From UBA966 sp046350355 (GTDB taxonomy: Bacteria; Planctomycetota; Phycisphaerae; Phycisphaerales; SM1A02), in contig JAXMAN010000001.1 of the NCBI GenBank assembly GCA_046350355.1, positions 620,001-684,000 of the forward strand: a DNA stretch of 64,000 bases, in the 5' to 3' direction. Each line of letters begins with the position of its first letter. The stretch's first letter is position 1. This document shows, piece after piece, positions 7,367 to 14,921 of this stretch. Below the pieces are notes generated by a model. The model worked only from the letters and a program-made list of their open reading frames with translations. It had not been told where the DNA came from and ran no database searches. Both the position numbers and the translations under genes were made by a program.

Positions 7367-8524
7367 ATGAAGGACGCCCTCGCGCTCCGTGCTCCCGCCG
7401 GCTCGCCCGTCGCGCGATCGCGTCGCATCTGGCGCATCGTCTTCGTGCTCGCGATCGTCGTGGTCACCACCGCCACGCACTGGCCGAAGCTGCAGGTCGG
7501 CGTCGCAGGGCATCCCATCGACAAGCTGCTGCATGCGACCTCCTTCGCGGGCATCGCGCTGCTGCTCTGGCGCACGCGGTGGATGTCGACGCTCCTCACC
7601 GTCTGGTTCGCGGTGCTGCTCTGGTGCGTCGTCGACGAGCTGACGCAGTCGATCCCGGGCCTGGGCCGCTCGACCGATCTGGACGACTGGCTCGCCGACG
7701 CGATCGGCGTCACGCTCATGGTGCTGGTGCTCGGCGCGCTGCGGCCGATGGGGCGCGGCGTCTCGCTGCTGCTCTCGCGCCGGCGCGCGGTCTCGATCGA
7801 GCGGCTCTTCGCGCGCCCGACGAACTGGCTGCACTTCATCGCGGTCGCGCCGATCGCCTTCGCGGGCGGCGCGACGGCGGCCGTCTGGTTCGACTCGCTG
7901 CTGGTGCGCAAGCCGCCGCAGCCGTGGGAGTTCGGCTTCGTCGGCGGCGTGCTTGGCCTGGGCGTCGCCTGCCACCTGCTGCTGGAGTTCGGCGTGCGCC
8001 ACGCGCGGCGCCGGGCGGCCGCCGCGCGCGCGTGCCTGCACTGCGGCAGCGATGCGGCCGCGCCCGACACGCCGAGCGCGCCCGACGCACCCGCGCCCGC
8101 CACCCCCTGCGCCTGCTGCGGCGAAGCGCGCCGCGCCAGCGACTGGGCACCCACCGCCGACCTCGCGAGCGGCGAAGCGGTCCGGCTCTGCCTGGTGCCG
8201 ACGCTGGTGGGCCTCGTCTCGCTCTTCGTCGTCGAGTTCGGCGTGCTTTTCCTGCTCACCGCGGCGCGGCTGGACTGGCCGCGCGTGCAGCGCCTGGACC
8301 TGACCTTCCGCCGGCTTCCGGGCGACATGCGCCTGCTCATCGACGCCACGGCGCTCGCGCTCGCGGCGACCTGGATCCTCTGGTGGTGTCGCCGGCGCAT
8401 CGCGCGCCGCATCGACGCGGGCGGCGAGCGCTGCCTCGCGTGCGGCTTCGACCTGCACGCGACCGCGGCCCGCGGCGGCGGCGGCGCGTGCCCCGAGTGC
8501 GGCGCGCCCTTCCTGCGTCTCTGA
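7367..8524 (+). CDS. VanZ-like membrane protein with C-terminal zinc ribbon
   Basis: The N-terminal half of this 385-residue protein matches the VanZ pattern: a transmembrane helix, HWPKLQ, a KLLHATSFAGIALLLW helix, and DELTQSIPGLGRSTDLDDWLAD (a conserved QxxxxxRxxDxxDxxAN-like loop). Three or four further transmembrane segments follow. A cytoplasmic-looking insert near residues 223-255 has several Cys pairs (CLHCG, CACCG). The C-terminus ends in CLACGFDL...CPECGAPF, a zinc-ribbon type common on planctomycete proteins. VanZ proteins are linked to glycopeptide resistance in firmicutes but are of unknown role elsewhere. The gene lies 7 bases after the ParA gene. Confidence 0.75.
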   Translation: MKDALALRAPAGSPVARSRRIWRIVFVLAIVVVTTATHWPKLQVGVAGHPIDKLLHATSFAGIALLLWRTRWMSTLLTVWFAVLLWCVVDELTQSIPGLGRSTDLDDWLADAIGVTLMVLVLGALRPMGRGVSLLLSRRRAVSIERLFARPTNWLHFIAVAPIAFAGGATAAVWFDSLLVRKPPQPWEFGFVGGVLGLGVACHLLLEFGVRHARRRAAAARACLHCGSDAAAPDTPSAPDAPAPATPCACCGEARRASDWAPTADLASGEAVRLCLVPTLVGLVSLFVVEFGVLFLLTAARLDWPRVQRLDLTFRRLPGDMRLLIDATALALAATWILWWCRRRIARRIDAGGERCLACGFDLHATAARGGGGACPECGAPFLRL

Positions 8525-8551
8525 GCGCCCGCTGCGCGCCGGACGCACCCC

Positions 8552-8557
8552 TACAAT
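8552..8557 (+). promoter_or_regulatory. -10 element TACAAT before the FAD oxidoreductase
   Basis: TACAAT matches the -10 consensus at 5 of 6 positions and ends 6 bases before the ATG at 8564, too close for a leader with a ribosome binding site. A leaderless transcript is likely. Confidence 0.5.
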
Positions 8558-8563
8558 CGCGCC

Positions 8564-9838
8564 ATGCCTCGAGTGGCGATCATCGGAGCGGGACTGGCGG
8601 GCCTCGCCTGCGCGCGGCGGCTGCAGCGCGCGGGCGTCGAGTGGACGATCCTCGAGGCGAGCGACGGCGTCGGCGGCCGCGCGCGCACGGACCTCGTCGA
8701 CGGCTACCGCCTCGACCGCGGCTTCCAGGTGCTGCTCACCGGCTACCAGGAGGCGGGGGAGGTGCTCGACCTGCCCGCGCTGCAGCTTCGCTCCTTCTAC
8801 GCGGGCGCGCTCGTCTTCGACGGCGCCAAGCTCGTGCGCCTGGCGAACCCGCTGCGCCACCCGATGGCGGCCGCGCGCTCCATCGCGACGCAGACGGTGA
8901 CCGCGCTCGACGCCGCGCGCCTGGCGCCCATCGCCTTCTCCGCCGCGCGCACGCGCGTCGCCGAGCCGGGCGCGCCCGACGGCGCGACGCTCGCGCTGCT
9001 GCGGCGCATGGACCTCTCGCGCGGGATCGTCGACGGCTTCTTCCGCAGCTTCTTCGGCGGCGTCTTCCTGGACCGCTCGCTGGAGACGGACGCAAGCATC
9101 TTCCGCTTCCTCTTCGCCTGCTTCGCGCGCGGCGATGTCGCGGTCCCCGCGCAGGGCATGGGCGCGATCGCCGCGCAGCTCGCGGGCGGGCTCGGCGAGG
9201 CGGGGATCCTGCTGCGCCGCCCCGCGGTGCAGGTGCATCGCCGCGGCGGCAGCTTCGAGGTCCGCACCGCCGACGGCGCGGCGCACGCGGCCGACGCGGT
9301 CGTCTACGCCACCGACATGACCGCGGCGCACGCGCTCGACGCGCGCATCCCCGCGCGCCACTGGCAGGCGACGACGACGCTCCACTACGCCTGCGACCGC
9401 ATCAACCTCCCGAGCACGCTCCACGAGCCCGTGCTGCACCTCGACGGCACCGGCGAAGGTCCCGTGAACCACGCCGCGTGCATCTCCAGCGTCGCCCCCG
9501 AGTACGCGCCGCCGGGGAAGGCGCTCGTCTCGCTCAACCTCGTCGACACGGACTGGGCCAACGAGAGCATGGCCGCGATCCAGGCGCGCACCGTCCGCCA
9601 GATGGAGCGCTGGTTCGGCCCGGGCGCGATGCGCCGCTGGCAGCTCCTGCGCATCGAGCGCATCCCGCGCGCGCTGCCGCGCCAGCACGAGGGCGACCTG
9701 CACACGCGTCCCGCAGCGATCCTGGACGACGGCCTCTTCCTGGCCGGCGACCATGTGACCGAGGGCTCCATCGATGGCGCGCTGCGCAGCGGACGCCACG
9801 CGGCCGAGGCGGCGTGCGCCTGGCTGCGGCACGGGTAG
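8564..9838 (+). CDS. FAD-dependent oxidoreductase, amine-oxidase/phytoene-desaturase type
   Basis: This 424-residue flavoprotein begins with the dinucleotide-binding motif AIIGAGLAGLACARRL (G8-x-G10-x-x-G13) and the ILEASDGVGGRART flavin motif, as in flavin amine oxidases, protoporphyrinogen oxidase and carotenoid desaturases. The C-terminal FAD motif is LFLAGDHVTEGSIDGALRSGRHAAE. The region between holds a cap domain with the HRRGG-SFEVRTADG strand pair. There is no signal peptide. The substrate cannot be assigned: no carotenoid or heme genes are adjacent. It is its own unit, with a promoter at 8552, and is convergent with a lipoprotein gene. Confidence 0.85.
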   Translation: MPRVAIIGAGLAGLACARRLQRAGVEWTILEASDGVGGRARTDLVDGYRLDRGFQVLLTGYQEAGEVLDLPALQLRSFYAGALVFDGAKLVRLANPLRHPMAAARSIATQTVTALDAARLAPIAFSAARTRVAEPGAPDGATLALLRRMDLSRGIVDGFFRSFFGGVFLDRSLETDASIFRFLFACFARGDVAVPAQGMGAIAAQLAGGLGEAGILLRRPAVQVHRRGGSFEVRTADGAAHAADAVVYATDMTAAHALDARIPARHWQATTTLHYACDRINLPSTLHEPVLHLDGTGEGPVNHAACISSVAPEYAPPGKALVSLNLVDTDWANESMAAIQARTVRQMERWFGPGAMRRWQLLRIERIPRALPRQHEGDLHTRPAAILDDGLFLAGDHVTEGSIDGALRSGRHAAEAACAWLRHG

Positions 9839-9859
9839 CCCGCGCAGCGGAATCGTCGG

Positions 9860-10333
9860 CTACTTGGAGGCGGGCGCCGCGGTCGCGGGCGCCGCCGGCG
9901 CCGCCGGCCCGCCCGGATCCACCGGCGTCACGCGCAGCACGGCGGTCGACATCTTCGGCTGCACGCCGTTGCGGATGATCTCGACGCGCGCGTCGCGCTC
10001 GCCCTTGCGGAATTCCAGCACGGCGGTCGAACCCGTCACCGCCTCCGAGCGTAGGGTCCACCCCTGCCCGAGGAATCGCGCCTTGGTCTCGGCCGCGCGC
10101 GCGGGCAGGTCGGAGACCTCGCCCTTGTAGGAGAACTGGCCGGCGAGCACCTGCGAGCCATCCTGCTTCAGGCCGGAGCTGTCGCGCGCGACCATCCCCG
10201 GCACCTGCGGGAGGTCCGACTGCAGCACCGTCTCCGGCTCGCTGGAGCAGGCCGCGGGCAGCAGGGCGCAGGCGAGCAGCGCGGCCGCGAGCAGCGGGGC
10301 GCGACGGCCGAAGGTTGGCGCGGTCCGATCCAT
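9860..10333 (-). CDS. Small lipoprotein of unknown function
   Basis: A 157-residue protein with a lipoprotein signal: an Arg-containing head, a hydrophobic LLAAALLACALL stretch and the lipobox LPAAC (Cys about residue 29). The ATG at 10333 gives this signal; a longer reading would bury it behind an unlikely extension. The mature part has an alternating pattern with GWTLRSEAVTGSTAVLEFRKGERDARVEI, which suggests a small alpha/beta domain, and ends in an Ala/Pro-rich tail. It is divergent from murJ with 50 bases between starts. Function is unknown. Confidence 0.7.
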   Translation of the reverse strand: MDRTAPTFGRRAPLLAAALLACALLPAACSSEPETVLQSDLPQVPGMVARDSSGLKQDGSQVLAGQFSYKGEVSDLPARAAETKARFLGQGWTLRSEAVTGSTAVLEFRKGERDARVEIIRNGVQPKMSTAVLRVTPVDPGGPAAPAAPATAAPASK

Positions 10334-10383
10334 TGGGCCGATACAAGGTATCCACTCGCGCCCGGCGCCGCCGGAGCCGGACG

Positions 10384-11973
10384 ATGGCACGCAGCTTCGA
10401 ACGACACGCCCGCACCTTCACCCTGCTGACGCTGGTCAGCCGGCTGACGGGCTTCGCGCGGGACGCGCTCCTGACGCGCGTCTTCGGCCGCAGCGCGATC
10501 ATGGACGCCTTCAACCTCGCCTTCCAGGTGCCCAACCTCTTCCGGCGCCTCTTCGGCGAGGGCGCGCTCACCGCCAGCTTCCTGCCCGTCTACACCAAGC
10601 TCGACCGGGACGACCCCGCGCTGGCGCGCCACTTCGCCGGCGCGATGCTCGCCACGCTCACCCTCATGCTCGCGGGCATCACCGTCGCGGGCGAGGCGAT
10701 CCTCGCGCTCCTGCGCGCGCTGGAGGTGACGGAGCCGCTGGGCCTCGAGCTGCTCATGGTGATGCTGCCCTACATGCCGCTGGTCTGCCTGGTCGCGCTG
10801 GTGGGCGCGATGCTGCAGACGCACGACCGCTTCGGTCCCAGCGCGGCCTCGCCGATCATCCTCAACCTCTGCGTCGTCGCCGCGGCCCTCTTCGGCAGCC
10901 ACTACGGCGAGCAGCTCCTGGGCATCCCGCACATCGAGGCGGAGGCGCACATCCGCATCGTCGCATGGAGCGTCATGGTGGCGGGCGTGCTGCAGCTGGC
11001 CTGGAACCTCTGGGCGCTGCGCCACTACGGCATCCGTCCGCACCTGCGCCTGCGCGAGACGGGCGCGCACATGCGCGAGGTCGTGCTCAAGGCGCTGCCC
11101 ATGCTGCTGGGCATGGGCATCTTCCAGGTGAACACCTTCGTCGACGGCCTCGTCGCCAGCTACCAGACCTTCGTCGGGCCGACCATCTTCGGCGTGCCCT
11201 ATCCCCTCGAGCCCGGCAGCATGACGACGCTGAGCTGCGGCCAGCGCCTCTACGAGTTCCCGCTGGGCGTCTTCGGCGTCGCGATCGCCACCGCGATCTT
11301 CCCCGCGCTCGCGCGCGAGTCCAACGAGCCCGAGCGCTTCGTCGGCACGCTGCGGCGCGGCCTTCGCCTGAGCTTCTTCATCGGCTTCCCCGCGAGCATC
11401 GGCCTCGTGCTCCTGCGCGATCCGCTCAGCGCCACCGTCTTCCAGGGGGGCAAGTTCAGCTACGCGGACGCGCAGCGCGTCGGCTTCATCCTGATGATGT
11501 ACGCGCCGGCGATCTGGGCGTACAGCATGCAGCAGCTCGTGACGCGCGCCTTCTACGCGCTGGGCGACACGACGACCCCGGTGCGCATCAGCCTCTGGAT
11601 GGTGGCGCTCAACTTCGCGCTCAACATGGTCCTCATCTGGACGCCGCTGCGCGAGGGCGGCCTCGCGGCGAGCACCGCGATCGCGGCGATCGTGCAGATC
11701 GTCGTCATGACGCGCACGATGCGCGCGCGCCTGGGACCCGTCGTCGACGCCGAGGTGCGCCGCAGCATGGCGCGCACGGTCGTCGCGAGCCTGGCGATGG
11801 GGGCGATCGTCTGGCTCGCCTCGCTCGCCTTCGCGGGACGCACGACCTGGGCGTGGAACCTGGCCGCGACGCTGACGCTCTCGGGCGTGGGCGGCGTCGC
11901 CTTCCTGGCCGCCTCCCGCGTGCTTCGCATGCCGGAACTGGGATGGGCGATCCGCGGGCGCTCGCCCGCCTGA
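10384..11973 (+). CDS. murJ: Lipid II flippase MurJ
   Basis: This 529-residue integral membrane protein has the MurJ/MviN signature near its N-terminus: LTLVSRLTGFARDALLTRVFG, then MDAFNLAFQVPNLFRRLFGEGALTASFLPVY. About 14 membrane helices can be traced. MurJ flips the peptidoglycan precursor lipid II across the cytoplasmic membrane, so its presence supports a peptidoglycan wall here. A GGAG at 10371-10374 lies 9 bases before the ATG at 10384, which also begins the conserved sequence; longer readings upstream cross the promoter region. Confidence 0.95.
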   Translation: MARSFERHARTFTLLTLVSRLTGFARDALLTRVFGRSAIMDAFNLAFQVPNLFRRLFGEGALTASFLPVYTKLDRDDPALARHFAGAMLATLTLMLAGITVAGEAILALLRALEVTEPLGLELLMVMLPYMPLVCLVALVGAMLQTHDRFGPSAASPIILNLCVVAAALFGSHYGEQLLGIPHIEAEAHIRIVAWSVMVAGVLQLAWNLWALRHYGIRPHLRLRETGAHMREVVLKALPMLLGMGIFQVNTFVDGLVASYQTFVGPTIFGVPYPLEPGSMTTLSCGQRLYEFPLGVFGVAIATAIFPALARESNEPERFVGTLRRGLRLSFFIGFPASIGLVLLRDPLSATVFQGGKFSYADAQRVGFILMMYAPAIWAYSMQQLVTRAFYALGDTTTPVRISLWMVALNFALNMVLIWTPLREGGLAASTAIAAIVQIVVMTRTMRARLGPVVDAEVRRSMARTVVASLAMGAIVWLASLAFAGRTTWAWNLAATLTLSGVGGVAFLAASRVLRMPELGWAIRGRSPA

Positions 11974-11988
11974 CCGCCGCGGGATGCC

Positions 11989-13287
11989 CTACGCCACGCT
12001 CCAGCCGGCGCCCTCGCGCACGACGCGGCGGTAGAGCGTGTCGCGCTCGACGGCGCGGAAGCCCGCCTCGCGGATCGAGCGGCACAGGTCCGCGACGCTC
12101 GTCTCCTGGTGGTTGCCCTCGCCCACGGCCTTGGTGATGTCGTACCAGACCACCGTGCCGTCGATGTCGTCCGCGCCCGTCTGGAGCTGCAGCTCGGCCA
12201 TCGGCAGCGTCTGCATGATCCAGAAGGCCTTCACGTGCGGGAAGTTGTCGAGCATGAGCCGCGCGACGGCGAGCGTGCGCAGGTTCTCCAGCCCCGTCGG
12301 CGCGGGCAGGTGCTCCAGCGCGCTGCGGTCGGGGAAGAAGGGCAGGGGGATGATCGTCTGGAAGTAGCCGGTCTCGAGCCCCTGCGAGCCCGGCATCGGC
12401 AGCCGCTCGCGCGGGTAGCGCGCCTGCGGTCCGGTGAGCACCACGGCGCCGTTCTCCGCCACGGGGATGCCCTGCGCCTGCGCCCACGCGCGCAGCGTGC
12501 GGTCCTGCTGCTGGCGCAGCAGCTCCATGTGGTGGATGCGCTCGCGGCGCTGCTCGACGTGGCCGTAGAGCATCGTCGCGTTGCTGTTGATGCCCAGCTC
12601 GTGCGCGGCGCGGTGCACGTCCAGCCAGTGGTCGCCGCGGATCTTGCCCTTGAAGGCCTCGTCGTGGACGCGGTCGTCGAAGACCTCCGCGCCGCCGCCG
12701 GGCAGGCTGCCCAGCCCCGCGTCGCGCAGGTCGCGCAGGACGGCCTTGATGCCCTCGTAGCCCTCCGCGCCGCGCTTGCTGATGCGCTGCAGGTGCACGA
12801 TCTCGACGGCGGTGAAGGCCTTGATGTGGATGCGCGGCGCCTCCTCGCGGATGGCGCGCAGCATGCCCGTGTAGTACTCGAAGGGCAGCCACGGATGGAG
12901 GCCGCCGACGATGTGCATCTCCGTCGCGCCCGCGTCGCGCGCGGAGCGGGCCTGGGCGCGGATCTCCTCCTCGCCCTGCTCGTAGGCCCCGTCCTGCCCC
13001 TTCTTGCGGTGGAAGGCGCAGAAGGAGCAGCTCAGCGCGCAGACGTTGCTGTAGTTGAGGTGCCGATTGACGTTGTAGTACGCGACGTCGCCGTGCAGAC
13101 GGCGGCGCACGCGGTCGGCCATCCGGCAGACCGCGTGGATGTCCGGGGTGGCGTAGAGCGCCATCCCGTCCTGGGCCGTCAGGCGCTCGCCGGCATCGAC
13201 CTTGCGTTCGATGCCGGCGAGCGCCGGATCCGCCGCGCGTGCGCGCGGGGTCTCGATCGTGGATGCGCTTGCTGCGGCGGTCGCCAT
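11989..13287 (-). CDS. mqnE: Aminofutalosine synthase, menaquinone biosynthesis
   Basis: MqnE is a radical-SAM enzyme that joins the enolpyruvyl product of chorismate to adenosine from SAM, the second step of the futalosine route to menaquinone. The 432-residue protein has the cluster-binding CALSCSFC (Cys83, 87, 90), NRHLNYSNVC, EMHIVGGLHPWLPFEYY, and the LGSLPGGGAEVFDDRVHD block typical of MqnE/MqnC. YHGHVEQ is YGHVEQRRERIHH here. Menaquinone is the expected donor for the alternative complex III encoded further on. It follows an M16 gene by 4 bases on the same strand, an unusual partner; no other mqn gene is in the window. Confidence 0.92.
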   Translation of the reverse strand: MATAAASASTIETPRARAADPALAGIERKVDAGERLTAQDGMALYATPDIHAVCRMADRVRRRLHGDVAYYNVNRHLNYSNVCALSCSFCAFHRKKGQDGAYEQGEEEIRAQARSARDAGATEMHIVGGLHPWLPFEYYTGMLRAIREEAPRIHIKAFTAVEIVHLQRISKRGAEGYEGIKAVLRDLRDAGLGSLPGGGAEVFDDRVHDEAFKGKIRGDHWLDVHRAAHELGINSNATMLYGHVEQRRERIHHMELLRQQQDRTLRAWAQAQGIPVAENGAVVLTGPQARYPRERLPMPGSQGLETGYFQTIIPLPFFPDRSALEHLPAPTGLENLRTLAVARLMLDNFPHVKAFWIMQTLPMAELQLQTGADDIDGTVVWYDITKAVGEGNHQETSVADLCRSIREAGFRAVERDTLYRRVVREGAGWSVA

Positions 13288-13291
13288 CGGC

Positions 13292-14890
13292 TCACTTCGC
13301 TCCGCGGCCCTGCGAGGGACGGCCCGAGCCCGTGCTCGCGCCCGAGCCGGAGCTCGGCGCGCTGTCCGCCGGCGGCTGCGCGTCCATCGGCTTCATCGTC
13401 AGCGGATCGCGCAGCGGCAGGTCGGTGCGCTGGTCGTTGAAGAACTCCTTCATCGTGGCGCGGCCCGTCGGGTCGCCCTTGGCGATGTCGCTCCACTTGC
13501 CGACGACCAGCACGACCATGTCGTCGAAGTTGAGGAACTTCTTCGCGACGCGCTGCACGTCGTCCGCGCTCACCTTCTGGATGTTCGCGCGGTAGTTCTG
13601 CCAGTACGAGGGGTCGCGGCCGGTCCACTCGTCGTCGACGAAGAGGCCCAGGACCGCGTCCTTGCTGCTGAACTGCTGCGGGAAGGCCTCGATGAAGGAC
13701 TTCTTGGCGACCTCCAGCTCCTCGGCGGAGACCGGCTCGTCGCGCATGCGCGAGAACTCGTCGCGCATGAGCTTGATCGAGAGGGCCACCGTCGGGTTCT
13801 TCGACTCGAAGGAGCCGAGGAAGACGCCGGGGTAGTAGGTGCCCGCGCCGAAGGAGGAGCCGACGCTGTACGCGAGGCCCTCGTTGGAGCGGATGTTCTT
13901 CATGAGGCGGCTGGTGAAGCCGCCGCCGCCGAGGATCTCGTTCATCACCGCGGCGGAGAAGTAGTCGGGATCGTCGCGCATGATGCTGCGGCGGCCGACG
14001 CGGACCTTGCCCTGGGGGATGTCCTTCTCGACGTGGTAGACGCCGGGCTTGATGGTCGCGGTGGGGGCGGGCGGATTCGGGACCTTCTCGCCCTTGGTCC
14101 AGCCCTCCATGCCCTTCTCCAGCTTCTTCATCATCTCGTCGGGGTCGAAGTCGCCCGTGACGGCGATGATCAGGTTGCCGGGGTGGATGAGGCGCGCGTG
14201 CTGCTGCTGCAGCTTCTCGCGGGTGATGGAGTCCCACCCCTCCTTGGTGGGCTGCGCGCTGTCGGCCGCGTCCTCGCCGAACATCAGGTACGACCACTCG
14301 CGGCCCAGGATGGCGCCGGCGTCGTCGTTGCGCTGCTTCATCCCCTCGACCGCCTGCCCGCGCATGACCTCCAGGCGGGCCTGGTCGAAGGCGGGGTTGC
14401 GCAGGATGTCGAAGAAGAGCGCGAGGCTCTGGTCGAGGTTCGCCGTCAGCGTGTTCATCGAGGCGCTCACGCCGCCGCGCGAACCGCCGCCGCCGCGACG
14501 GCCGCCGCCACCGCCCGCGCCGACGCCGACGGTGGTGGCGAGGAAGTCGAGCTTCTCATCGAGCTCCGCGGGCGGGACCGAGGTCGTGCCGCCGCTGCGC
14601 ATCAGCGCGGCCATCGCGCCGGTGAGCCCGGGGATCTCCTTCGGATCCATCCAGGCGCCGCCCTTGAAGGAGAAGGAGACGTTCACCAGCGGGAACTCCT
14701 TGCTGGGCGCCATGTAGACGACGGTGCCGTCGGAGAGCGTCCGGCGGTAGTCCTTCGCCTTCGGGGGGTTGAAGTCGAGCGGCTTGAAGGTGATCTCCTC
14801 GGGACGCTTGGGCAGGTCCTGCGCCGTGGCGACGCCGGAGAGGAGGGTGGCCGCCGCAGCCGCGGTGAGGACGATGTGGGTGATCTTCAT
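13292..14890 (-). CDS. M16-family peptidase homologue, inactive (non-catalytic) subunit type
   Basis: A 532-residue exported protein (signal peptide MKITHIVLTAAAAATLLSGVATAQ) with two M16 halves. The first half has the fold landmarks (LSDGTVVYMAPSKEFPLVNVSFSFKGG), but the place of the zinc-binding HxxEH motif reads LTGAMAAL, so it cannot bind catalytic zinc. The second half keeps the substrate-side SNEGLAYSVGSSFGAGTYYP region (the R/Y-type motif of partner subunits). A Gly/Arg-rich loop lies near residues 133-148. It is 31 bases after an active M16 gene, the classic arrangement of a heterodimeric processing-type protease. The C-terminus is Pro/Ser/Gly-rich. Confidence 0.85.
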   Translation of the reverse strand: MKITHIVLTAAAAATLLSGVATAQDLPKRPEEITFKPLDFNPPKAKDYRRTLSDGTVVYMAPSKEFPLVNVSFSFKGGAWMDPKEIPGLTGAMAALMRSGGTTSVPPAELDEKLDFLATTVGVGAGGGGGRRGGGGSRGGVSASMNTLTANLDQSLALFFDILRNPAFDQARLEVMRGQAVEGMKQRNDDAGAILGREWSYLMFGEDAADSAQPTKEGWDSITREKLQQQHARLIHPGNLIIAVTGDFDPDEMMKKLEKGMEGWTKGEKVPNPPAPTATIKPGVYHVEKDIPQGKVRVGRRSIMRDDPDYFSAAVMNEILGGGGFTSRLMKNIRSNEGLAYSVGSSFGAGTYYPGVFLGSFESKNPTVALSIKLMRDEFSRMRDEPVSAEELEVAKKSFIEAFPQQFSSKDAVLGLFVDDEWTGRDPSYWQNYRANIQKVSADDVQRVAKKFLNFDDMVVLVVGKWSDIAKGDPTGRATMKEFFNDQRTDLPLRDPLTMKPMDAQPPADSAPSSGSGASTGSGRPSQGRGAK

Positions 14891-14921
14891 GGTGTGTGCT
14901 CCGTGGCGTGGTGCGTGCGGT

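Noticed and set aside
3958..8412. A 1484-codon open frame on the minus strand
   Set aside because: It lies opposite clear genes (ParA, exported proteins, VanZ) and has only Ala/Arg/Ser-rich sequence. Long chance frames are expected at this GC level.
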